In this document: positions 29,860 through 35,462 of the stretch, piece by piece | Position numbering within the stretch: position 1 is the first letter of the stretch | Layout: every line of letters starts with the position of its first letter | Virus record (IMG/VR): IMGVR_UViG_3300007542_000002 | Coordinates: 1-48,812 of that record | From: a virus | DNA: 48,812 nucleotides | Direction: 5' to 3' (one strand) | Notes under the pieces: model-generated | The model's input: the letters and a program-made list of their open reading frames with translations, nothing else | Told to the model about the DNA's origin: nothing | Database searches by the model: none | Position numbers and translations under genes: made by a program

Positions 29860-30099
29860 TCAGGACTGCCCGGTGGCGAGGGTCGCGAGCAGCGCCTTCG
29901 CGTCCGTCATCAGTTCCGCTTCCTCGGCAGCATGGCGCTCCGGGTGCCACGCGCCGCCGGGCAGGGCGACGAAGCGCTTCACGAGCGAAAGAAGCGCGTC
30001 GCGCTCGACCTCCAAACGCTCAATGACCGATCCGCGCCGATCCATTTCTGCTGCCATCTCCGATGGCGTCGAAAGACGGGCAAAGCTGCTAATCGACAT
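29860..30099 (-). CDS. Small coiled-coil protein
   Basis: A 79-residue protein; AAGGAA lies eight bases before ATG 30099. It has a helix MDRRGSVIERLEVERDALLSLVKRF (in part, 17-41) and a GGAWHPERHAAEEAELM section. It overlaps the upstream gene by 11 bases. Function unknown. Confidence 0.6.
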   Translation of the reverse strand: MSISSFARLSTPSEMAAEMDRRGSVIERLEVERDALLSLVKRFVALPGGAWHPERHAAEEAELMTDAKALLATLATGQS

Positions 30100-30343
30100 C
30101 CGGGTATTCCTTTGAGAGGCGAGCGATCTCGTTCCTGTCGTCGCGCAAAAGGTCGACATCCGGAGCGGCGTCACTACGCTTTGACACGGGTGAGCCGCAT
30201 TTGGCGCATTGGTAATGGACCTGCCGCGGGATGCGCGCCCCAGCGGGGTATCCATTAAGGATGTATTGGCGGTATTCTCGAACCCGCAGCACTTCTCCGT
30301 CGCAACACGGATCGAAGTCTTCGGCAAAGGCTGTCTCGTCCAT
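30089..30343 (-). CDS. Zinc-ribbon-like small protein
   Basis: An 84-residue acidic protein. FDPCCDGEVLRV near the start and VHYQCAKCGSPVSKR in the middle give four Cys that can form a zinc ribbon, and a helical tail follows (DLLRDDRNEIARLSKE). Its ribosome site, GAGGGAGAGGG, lies inside the 3' arm of a hairpin (30352-30405), which may control translation. Confidence 0.65.
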   Translation of the reverse strand: MDETAFAEDFDPCCDGEVLRVREYRQYILNGYPAGARIPRQVHYQCAKCGSPVSKRSDAAPDVDLLRDDRNEIARLSKEYPDVD

Positions 30344-30351
30344 CGCCCTCT

Positions 30352-30405
30352 CCCTCTGGCGGTTGGGAAAGCCGGGCGAACCCGGCAGACCGAACCGTCA
30401 GAGGG
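30352..30405 (-). promoter_or_regulatory. Nested hairpin covering a ribosome site
   Basis: In the leftward RNA, CCCTCTGACGGTT pairs with AACCGCCAGAGGG (13 positions, one A-C mismatch) around an inner 6-bp hairpin GCCGGG/CCCGGC with a TTCG loop. The 3' arm covers the SD of the gene at 30343, and the 5' arm covers the end of the gene at 30398. Confidence 0.55.
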
Positions 30406-30601
30406 AGGTGAGGTCGGAGAGAACGGCGTCGATGACTGTCCGCCGTTCTGCGGCATCGCGAACAATTCCACCGATGACAAAATCCGCGACATGGCGGCGG
30501 CGCCAGTCCATCGGGCCGGATATGCGGCGGACTTGATCGACAACCTCGTCGCGGGAAAGGTCCCGGTCGTTCAGGATGTCTTCGACGCTTCGCTCGGTCA
30601 T
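30398..30601 (-). CDS. Small helical protein
   Basis: A 67-residue protein; GGGAG lies eight bases before ATG 30601. It reads MTERSVEDILNDRDLSRDEV and then a helical segment (VADFVIGGIVRDAAERRTV). It resembles the gene at 29670 in its opening VDEIL/VEDIL pattern. No family is recognised. Confidence 0.55.
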   Translation of the reverse strand: MTERSVEDILNDRDLSRDEVVDQVRRISGPMDWRRRHVADFVIGGIVRDAAERRTVIDAVLSDLTSL

Positions 30602-30642
30602 CGGTGTTCTCCCTGTGTCGATGGGTTAGGCGGCGAGCGCCG

Positions 30643-30873
30643 CTAGGCCTGACTGAACGGCGCGAAGTCTTTCTGCGCCTTCTCGATGCTGTTTGCCGCG
30701 TGCCGCAGGTCCATGACCGCGCCATTGACTGCGGACTCGCAGTAGCCGACGGCTAAAGCACCGGTGATGTTCTTCTGGGCACTGGCGACCGCATTGGCCG
30801 CTAGGATCAAAGAGCTTTCGAAGCGGTCGAGCGCCGCTTTCGCCCGCTCCTGCTTCATCTCATCCGCTCCCAT
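30643..30873 (-). CDS. Helical protein with C-terminal KDFAPF motif
   Basis: A 76-residue protein, start in TGATG overlap with the upstream small gene. It is helical throughout (ERAKAALDRFESSLILAANAV). The tail, KAQKDFAPFSQA, is like that of the protein at 29314-29670. It could bind a shared partner through this tip. Confidence 0.6.
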   Translation of the reverse strand: MGADEMKQERAKAALDRFESSLILAANAVASAQKNITGALAVGYCESAVNGAVMDLRHAANSIEKAQKDFAPFSQA

Positions 30874-31046
30874 CACGCGGCCCGCGCAACTGGCGTGGAC
30901 TTCGGCCCGGCGTCCGAAACCCTGTTGAGCAGGGCGTTCCCGGAATGCTTCTCGATGTGGCCGGCGTCGATGGCCGCCTGGAGCGCGAACTCGATGGCGG
31001 CCTGCTCCCAGGCGCTCAGCTTCAGGGTGATCTTGCTGGCGGGCAT
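30873..31046 (-). CDS. First leftward early gene, 57-residue protein
   Basis: A 57-residue protein and the first gene after the leftward promoter. It begins MPASKITLKLSAWEQAAIEF and continues with a helix. The start (strand then helix) resembles ribbon-helix-helix or Arc-like small DNA-binding proteins, but this is weak. GGAGAG lies seven bases before ATG 31046. Its stop overlaps the next start as TGATG. Confidence 0.6.
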   Translation of the reverse strand: MPASKITLKLSAWEQAAIEFALQAAIDAGHIEKHSGNALLNRVSDAGPKSTPVARAA

Positions 31047-31074
31047 CTGCGTCTCTCCGTCTGTCTATGGAGAG

Positions 31075-31104
31075 AATTTAGGACGCACCGTCCTACAGTG
31101 TCAA
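31075..31104 (-). promoter_or_regulatory. Leftward early promoter (PL-like)
   Basis: On the minus strand TTGACA is followed by 18 bases and TAAATT. The palindrome at 31079-31095 fills the spacer and another at 31103-31119 overlaps the -35 box, so the repressor would block polymerase. The first leftward gene begins 29 bases past the -10 box. Confidence 0.75.
31079..31095. promoter_or_regulatory. Operator 1
   Basis: Perfect dyad TAGGACG-CAC-CGTCCTA. It lies between the -35 and -10 boxes of the leftward promoter. Confidence 0.75.
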
Positions 31105-31119
31105 GGACAAAACGTCCTA
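31103..31119. promoter_or_regulatory. Operator 2
   Basis: AAGGACA-AAA-CGTCCTA, the same dyad with one weaker half. It overlaps the -35 box of the leftward promoter and lies 24 bp from operator 1. Confidence 0.65.
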
Positions 31120-31130
31120 ACGCCGGGCAC

Positions 31131-31153
31131 AAAAAAAGCGGCCCGAAAGCCGC
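31131..31153 (-). terminator. Terminator of the repressor gene
   Basis: Read leftward, GCGGC / GCCGC form a hairpin with a short loop and are followed by seven Ts. It lies between the repressor stop (31175) and the leftward promoter and would keep the repressor transcript out of the early genes. Confidence 0.75.
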
Positions 31154-31174
31154 CTTCTTGGAATGCCAGATGGG

Positions 31175-31483
31175 TTAGCCGACTTCGCGCCTGCCGGGTG
31201 GCTCCGCTTTAGAACGCGCTGCTCGGCGACGCACCGGCTTGATGTTGGCGGGCGCACGCGCCCCCGGCATCCCCATTAGCCAACCGGCATCGCACCCAGT
31301 CACGATGCAGAAGTTCGCCACGTGCTCCGGCGGGATGCAGCGATCAAGCTCGTAGTTCTTATAGGTGTCCTGCCGGACGCCGAGCACCTGTGCAACCGCG
31401 GCCTGGCTCTTGCCGGAGGCGGCACGGGCTTGGCGCGTTCGGTCGATTATCTCGCGCTCGATCTCGGAGAGGGGCTTGTTCAT
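31175..31483 (-). CDS. Phage repressor, XRE family
   Basis: A 102-residue protein starting at ATG 31483. The helix-turn-helix (about 18-45) reads ARAASGKSQAAVAQVLGVRQDTYKNYE. A short domain follows (IPPEHVANFCIVTGCDAGWLMG), as in many small XRE regulators, then a basic tail. No peptidase domain is present, so it is not a RecA-cleaved CI type. An operator lies at 31487-31501, right before the start, pointing to autoregulation. No ribosome site is visible, so translation may be leaderless or weak. Confidence 0.8.
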   Translation of the reverse strand: MNKPLSEIEREIIDRTRQARAASGKSQAAVAQVLGVRQDTYKNYELDRCIPPEHVANFCIVTGCDAGWLMGMPGARAPANIKPVRRRAARSKAEPPGRREVG

Positions 31484-31486
31484 GGC

Positions 31487-31501
31487 GGGACAGAGTGTCC
31501 C
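31487..31501. promoter_or_regulatory. Operator 4, at the repressor start
   Basis: GGGACA-GAG-TGTCCC, a related dyad with the same spacing as operators 1-3 but less complete arms. It lies 4 bases upstream of the repressor ATG. Confidence 0.5.
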
Positions 31502-31537
31502 ACCGATGAAATCCAGGTTCACGGCACGATTTGGCAC

Positions 31538-31566
31538 TTGCGCCTTAGGACGCTCCGTCCTAAGAT
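31538..31566 (+). promoter_or_regulatory. Rightward early promoter (PR-like)
   Basis: TTGCGC, 17 bases, TAAGAT. Operator 3 fills the spacer. The -10 box ends seven bases before the ATG at 31574, so the expected transcript start is at or next to the start codon. Confidence 0.65.
31544..31564. promoter_or_regulatory. Operator 3, extended
   Basis: Arms CTTAGGACG and CGTCCTAAG around CTC, a perfect 9-bp dyad. It overlaps the rightward promoter's spacer and -10 box. Confidence 0.75.
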
Positions 31567-31573
31567 TTGAGGC

Positions 31574-31801
31574 ATGAGCGCAATCCGGACCATCATTTCG
31601 AACTGGGGCACCACCGAGGACTTCGCCGTCGCTATCGGCGTCAAGACCTCGACGGCCCACAAGTGGGTTGTGCGCCGGGCGATCCCCCCGCGCTGGTGGC
31701 CGAAGATCATCGCGTCCGCGGAGGAGCAAAACCTCACCTCCGTGACGTGGGAGGCGCTGGCGAAAACCGCGCCCCCGACTGACGCGCGTGACGCTGCTTA
31801 G
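31574..31801 (+). CDS. Cro-like regulator
   Basis: A 75-residue protein divergent from the repressor. The helix-turn-helix (about 13-38) reads TTEDFAVAIGVKTSTAHKWVVRRAIPP. A likely strand part and helical end follow. No usable ribosome site lies ahead: GAGG is only one base from the ATG. The -10 box is so near that the mRNA is probably leaderless, which is allowed for ATG starts. Confidence 0.75.
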   Translation: MSAIRTIISNWGTTEDFAVAIGVKTSTAHKWVVRRAIPPRWWPKIIASAEEQNLTSVTWEALAKTAPPTDARDAA

Positions 31802-31822
31802 ATCGACGACGGAGGCGGTTCG

Positions 31823-31993
31823 ATGAACTGGCGGCTGCTTGTCCCTCATGGCTATGGCTCCCCTCCTGTTCCGGCTTCTGAGCTGTCCGGACATGTAGGG
31901 TCGCACCATAGTGCCGTAGCGCGCAACCGAAAGGCGTACGGCTTTCAATCGAACGTGACCGATTACGCCATTCGGTCGAGGCGCGTGCGATGA
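31823..31993 (+). CDS. 56-residue protein after cro
   Basis: GGAGG lies seven bases before ATG 31823, and the stop overlaps the next gene as ATGA. The product reads MNWRLLVPHGYGSPPVPA and ends in a basic stretch (YAIRSRRVR). It is in the place of cII in lambda but shows no HTH. It is too short for a family call. Confidence 0.5.
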   Translation: MNWRLLVPHGYGSPPVPASELSGHVGSHHSAVARNRKAYGFQSNVTDYAIRSRRVR

Positions 31994-32172
31994 CGCCCCT
32001 AATCGTCGGCATCGTCATCGTCGTCGCGGCTGCGCTGTACGCCATTCGCGAGGGCGCCCGCTACCTGGACGGCACGAGCCTCGGCGTCGAGTTCGAGGGG
32101 ATGTTCAGCGAGGTCTACGCCAAGGCCCCGGAGAGCGCGTTCGAGGATGTCGCTGATGGGGAGGGGCGGTAG
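31990..32172 (+). CDS. Small N-terminal-anchored membrane protein
   Basis: A 60-residue protein in ATGA overlap. One membrane segment opens it (PLIVGIVIVVAAALYAI, 3-19), followed by an acidic tail (EFEGMFSEVYAKAPESAFEDV). The next gene also encodes a membrane protein, so the two may act together. Possible roles are exclusion or membrane-linked defence. Confidence 0.6.
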   Translation: MTPLIVGIVIVVAAALYAIREGARYLDGTSLGVEFEGMFSEVYAKAPESAFEDVADGEGR

Positions 32173-32301
32173 GTGGACGGATTCTGGATAGCGGTCCTGT
32201 TGGGTGGGTCGGTGGGCTTCATGGTCTCTGGCTGGCCTATCCCGGCGGCAGTCATGCTCGGTGCGGCGGTGACGGCTCTGATCATTAGGGATGACGCCTA
32301 A
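32173..32301 (+). CDS. Very small membrane protein, 42 residues
   Basis: GTG start with GGAGG about nine bases upstream, one base after the preceding stop. Two short hydrophobic parts (FWIAVLLGGSVGFMVSGW and AAVMLGAAVTALII) make a hairpin in the membrane. It runs straight into the next ATG (TAAATG). Function unknown. Confidence 0.5.
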   Translation: MDGFWIAVLLGGSVGFMVSGWPIPAAVMLGAAVTALIIRDDA

Positions 32302-32541
32302 ATGCCCGCCCCCCTCTCCAATCTCCAGGCCATCGAGGCCATCGAGGCCGAGCAATACGCCTCGGCGCTGGCCGCTCTTATGGGCCGTCGTAATCGGACA
32401 AACCGCCTCCCGCGTTGCAGCGCGTCGGGCGAAGGCTCTGGTCTCTGTCAGTCGGTAAATCGTCGCGGTTCTCATTCGCCAACAGTGAGTGAGAACGATG
32501 CGCAAGTCTCCATCCCCGAGGGAGGGCCAGTTGAGCCCTGA
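32302..32541 (+). CDS. Hypothetical protein
   Basis: A 79-residue frame whose ATG directly follows a stop. The first ~30 residues (LSNLQAIEAIEAEQYASALAALMG) look real and helical; the rest is less so, and the end overlaps the HTH gene by about 44 bases. It may be shorter or not expressed. Confidence 0.4.
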   Translation: MPAPLSNLQAIEAIEAEQYASALAALMGRRNRTNRLPRCSASGEGSGLCQSVNRRGSHSPTVSENDAQVSIPEGGPVEP

Positions 32542-32851
32542 CGCTCTGTACGCCGGAAGCGCGGATGCCTTCTGGTCCTGGCAACGCGAGGCGGGCCTAT
32601 CCGACAAGGCGCTCGCCCGTCTCGCTGGCTGCTCCCCGAACACGGTGAAAGCCGCTCGCCAGCGCCGCGAGCTGTTCGGCCTCAAGACACTCTACCGCCT
32701 GCGCGAGGCCCTGCCGGAAAGCTGGTGGGATCTCATCGTAGGCGTCCGCACCGACGAGCAGCAGCGCGAACTAGAAGCGCGCGCCGTCGCACTGGAAACC
32801 CGACTGCAGCAACTGCGTGCCGACATCGCGCGCACCAGGGAGAGGTCATGA
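32498..32851 (+). CDS. HTH regulator with coiled-coil tail
   Basis: A 117-residue protein. Residues about 25-50 (WQREAGLSDKALARLAGCSPNTVKAARQR) form a helix-turn-helix. The end (EQQRELEARAVALETRLQQLRA) is a coiled coil for dimer formation. ATG 32498 is chosen over GTG 32489. It lies upstream of the methyltransferase genes and may control them. Confidence 0.65.
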   Translation: MRKSPSPREGQLSPDALYAGSADAFWSWQREAGLSDKALARLAGCSPNTVKAARQRRELFGLKTLYRLREALPESWWDLIVGVRTDEQQRELEARAVALETRLQQLRADIARTRERS

Positions 32852-32976
32852 TCGAATGGCTGTCGCGGCTGTGCCATTGGCGCTCGGAGCGCCTGGAGAG
32901 GCGGGCGAACGTCTGGTGGAGCCGTCACGTGCGCCTGGAGCGGCTGTTCCACCGCGTGAAGCGGACGCCGCGATGA
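32848..32976 (+). CDS. Arg/Trp-rich small protein, 42 residues
   Basis: ATGA overlap with the HTH gene and again with the next small frame. The product, MIEWLSRLCHWRSERLERRA and onward, is strongly basic with several Trp. Coupling on both sides supports expression. Its role is unknown. Confidence 0.5.
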   Translation: MIEWLSRLCHWRSERLERRANVWWSRHVRLERLFHRVKRTPR

Positions 32977-33044
32977 CCGCCCGCATGACGGCGCTCGCGC
33001 TCAGCATCTCCCACTGGCTCGACACCGCAGAGGGCGAGCGATGA
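32973..33044 (+). CDS. 23-residue peptide in the coupled chain
   Basis: ATGA overlaps link this frame to the preceding and following genes. It may be a short leader that couples translation of the methyltransferase gene, or a real peptide (MTARMTALALSISHWLDTAE). Confidence 0.35.
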   Translation: MTARMTALALSISHWLDTAEGER

Positions 33045-33730
33045 GCCGCGTGGAAGCCATCGGGGACGCGACCCTGTATCTGGGCGACATGGCCGACATT
33101 CTCCCGACGCTCGGCCGGTTCGATGCGTGCGTAACTGATCCGCCATACGGCATCGGGAAAGACGGTCAGATGCGGACCACTGGCGGGCACGGAGGCCGTA
33201 AGGCTTACGAGTTCCGCAACTGGGATGCAATGCGCCCCCCGGCATCGGCATTTCATGCGATGTCAGACGCCGCAGACGTTCTGGTGATTTGGGGCGGCAA
33301 CTACTTCGCAGACCTCCTGCCAGCGACCGGCAAGTGGTTGGTCTGGGACAAGGGCCAGAGGATCAACCAGTCGGACGGCGAACTGGCGTACACCAGCCTT
33401 CCCGGCGCCCTTCGCATCTGCACCTTCAACCGCGTCGAACTGATGAAGGACGGCGCAGAGCACCCGACGCAGAAGCCGCTCCGGCTGATGCAATGGACGC
33501 TTACGCAGATCGGTAATCCGCCTCGCGTAGTCGACCCATTCATGGGGTCCGGGACCACTGGCGTCGCCTGCGTCAAGGCAGGGCTCTCGTTCACCGGCAT
33601 CGAGCGTGACGAGCGGTATTTCGACATCGCTGTCCGCCGCATCGAGGCCGCTTACCGCCAGCCCGACATGTTCCGCGAGCCCCCGAAGAAGGCGGTCCAG
33701 CTTGGCCTGCCCACGGGAGAGGTCGCATGA
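33041..33730 (+). CDS. Adenine/N4-cytosine DNA methyltransferase, beta class
   Basis: A 229-residue enzyme. The catalytic motif DPPY lies at 33-36, before the AdoMet motif DPFMGSGTT at 165-173; this order is the beta class (N6-adenine or N4-cytosine). HPTQKP at 141-146 is another family mark. It methylates DNA and may protect against host restriction. It overlaps the C5 methyltransferase gene (ATGA). No restriction enzyme gene is adjacent, so it is a solitary methylase. Confidence 0.92.
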   Translation: MSRVEAIGDATLYLGDMADILPTLGRFDACVTDPPYGIGKDGQMRTTGGHGGRKAYEFRNWDAMRPPASAFHAMSDAADVLVIWGGNYFADLLPATGKWLVWDKGQRINQSDGELAYTSLPGALRICTFNRVELMKDGAEHPTQKPLRLMQWTLTQIGNPPRVVDPFMGSGTTGVACVKAGLSFTGIERDERYFDIAVRRIEAAYRQPDMFREPPKKAVQLGLPTGEVA

Positions 33731-34629
33731 CCGTCCGGCGCGTCCCGACGAGCCCGTGCTCGAAAAGCGCCGACACCCGCCCGGCTGGGCAGGTAGCCGA
33801 TGCCGGGCGGGGGAAACTCCGGGTGCTCTCGCTGTTCGCTGGCATCGGCGGGTTTGACCTTGGGCTTGAGCGCACGGGCGGCTTTGAAACCGTCGCGTTC
33901 TGCGAGATCGATCCATTCTGTCGGCGCGTGCTGGCGAAGCACTGGCCGCATGTGAGGCAGTACGAGGATGTCCGAGAACTCACCGCCGACCGCCTGGCAG
34001 CAGACGGAATTGCCGTGGATGTCATCTGCGGCGGCTTCCCCTGCCAGGACATCAGCGCAGCGGGGCGGCGGGGTGGCATGGGCGGCGCGCGCTCTGGCCT
34101 CTGGCGCGAGTACGCCCGCCTTATTGGCGAGATACGACCGCGGTACGTCATCGTGGAGAACAGCGCAGGTCTCCTTGGCCTTGGGCTCGGAGTTGTCCTC
34201 GGTGATTTGGCCGCGCTCGGGTTCGATGCAGAGTGGGATTGCCTACCAGCGGCCATCCTTGGCGCCCCCCACGGCAGAGATCGCGTCTGGATTACTGCCT
34301 ACGCCTCGAAAATCGAGGGGATACACAAACCCGACATTGGGCACGAGCTATGGCGCTGGCTGTCTGACCACCGAAATGCTTGGGCGCCCTGTCCTTGGGC
34401 ATCGTCCGAAGCCGCAGTTTGTCGAGTGGATGATGGGGTTCCCGATCGGGTGGACCGAACTGGCGCCCTCGGTAACGCCGTTGTCCCGCAAATCCCCGAG
34501 CTAATCGGCCGCGCAATCCTCGCATCAATCCGCGATTCCGAGATCCAGGTGCCTCCCGCCTGGACGACTGGCCCGCTGCTGCCGCCTCGTGCTGGCGCGG
34601 CGGGCCGCTTTCTACGGGGGGACGCATGA
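33727..34629 (+). CDS. C5-cytosine DNA methyltransferase
   Basis: A 300-residue enzyme. Motif I FAGIGG is at 37-42, motif IV GGFPCQDIS at 102-110 with catalytic Cys106, ENS at 144-146, RDRVWI at 184-189, and motif X ALGNAVVPQ at 247-255. The target recognition section between RDRVWI and motif X is short (about 55 residues). The same DNA carries a second, recognisable frame (33968-34504). It overlaps both neighbours by four bases. Confidence 0.92.
   Translation: MTVRRVPTSPCSKSADTRPAGQVADAGRGKLRVLSLFAGIGGFDLGLERTGGFETVAFCEIDPFCRRVLAKHWPHVRQYEDVRELTADRLAADGIAVDVICGGFPCQDISAAGRRGGMGGARSGLWREYARLIGEIRPRYVIVENSAGLLGLGLGVVLGDLAALGFDAEWDCLPAAILGAPHGRDRVWITAYASKIEGIHKPDIGHELWRWLSDHRNAWAPCPWASSEAAVCRVDDGVPDRVDRTGALGNAVVPQIPELIGRAILASIRDSEIQVPPAWTTGPLLPPRAGAAGRFLRGDA
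33968..34504 (+). CDS. Possible overprinted gene within the C5 methyltransferase
   Basis: A 178-residue frame lies wholly inside the methyltransferase gene in another frame. From about residue 50 it shows a string of segments I recall from phage proteins linked to DNA methylases: YDRGTSSWRTAQ, WPRSGSMQSGIAYQ, GLLPTPR, and FVEWMMGFPIGWTEL. Random frames rarely give such a set. I see no strong ribosome site. It may be a real dual-coding region or a relic of an earlier frame. Confidence 0.35.
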   Translation: MSENSPPTAWQQTELPWMSSAAASPARTSAQRGGGVAWAARALASGASTPALLARYDRGTSSWRTAQVSLALGSELSSVIWPRSGSMQSGIAYQRPSLAPPTAEIASGLLPTPRKSRGYTNPTLGTSYGAGCLTTEMLGRPVLGHRPKPQFVEWMMGFPIGWTELAPSVTPLSRKSPS

Positions 34630-34940
34630 GGCGCGGCAAGTACGGCGCCCGGAAGACCGAGATCGACGGCATCACCTTCGCCAGCGCGAAGGAGGCCCGC
34701 CGGTACGCGGAATTGAAGATCGAAGAGCGCGCCGGGCTGATCCGGAACCTGGAGCTACAGCCGGTCTACGAGATCGCCATCAACGGCGTGCGCGTCTGCA
34801 AGTACGTCGGGGACTTCCGCTACTTCCGCGACCAGGACCGCGTCTTGGAGGACGTGAAAGGCCAAAAAACGCCGATGTACCGCCTGAAACGCAAGCTCGT
34901 CGAGGCGGCATACCCCGGCACCAAGATCATCGAAATCTAG
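34626..34940 (+). CDS. DUF1064 nuclease-like protein
   Basis: A 104-residue protein in ATGA overlap. It has the DUF1064 pattern: GKYGARKTEIDGITFASAKEARRYAEL near the start, YVGDFRYF with Asp at about 63, and EDVKGQKTPMYRLKRKLV with the Glu-Asp-x-Lys group at about 75-78. The set D, E, K is like a PD-(D/E)xK (VSR-type) nuclease. Such proteins may resolve DNA junctions. The gene lies next to methylases, so a link to modified DNA is possible. Confidence 0.85.
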   Translation: MRRGKYGARKTEIDGITFASAKEARRYAELKIEERAGLIRNLELQPVYEIAINGVRVCKYVGDFRYFRDQDRVLEDVKGQKTPMYRLKRKLVEAAYPGTKIIEI

Positions 34941-34952
34941 GGGAGAGGCAGT

Positions 34953-35462
34953 GTGAGTCTGCACGAACTGGTCGAGCAAGCGGCAAAGACCGCGCTCGAA
35001 ACAAGCATGGGGCACCTGCCCGAAGCGGTCGAGCGCATGGCCATCGCAGTCCGCGGTGACGCAAAGCTCTATGCCGCCCTGACGCGCCCGCATGTCGCGG
35101 AGTTGTGCCTGGCTGCCCTGCGGACGGTTCAGGCTACCGAGCGCGCGCCGAGAGAGCCGCGCCCTTACGGGCCGCGCGCGTCGACCGAGCACGACAGCGG
35201 CGCCTCTATCCGCGCCCTGGCTGCGGGCAATGCCGCGATCCTGCTGGCGACCGTCCTGCCGAGCGGGATCGTCCTGGAGAAGGCGACGCGCGGCGAAGTT
35301 GCCGCCGCCGCGGATGTCTACGAGGCGAAGGAGAAGCGCGCCGGGCACAAGTCCCGTTGGCTGCGCCTCGTCGCCCAATGCGTCCCTGAAGACAAGACCG
35401 TAGGCCGTGCGCTGACCGAGCGCCGCCTGCAAGAACTGCGGGAGGAAGCAAACCGTGGATAG
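34953..35462 (+). CDS. Hypothetical protein
   Basis: A 169-residue protein with GTG start; ggggaga lies about seven bases ahead. It is helical with a loop-rich middle (TERAPREPRPYGPRASTEHD). The section AAGNAAILLATVLPSGIVLEKATRGEV is hydrophobic. It overlaps the IS110-like gene by eight bases. No family is recognised. Confidence 0.6.
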   Translation: MSLHELVEQAAKTALETSMGHLPEAVERMAIAVRGDAKLYAALTRPHVAELCLAALRTVQATERAPREPRPYGPRASTEHDSGASIRALAAGNAAILLATVLPSGIVLEKATRGEVAAAADVYEAKEKRAGHKSRWLRLVAQCVPEDKTVGRALTERRLQELREEANRG

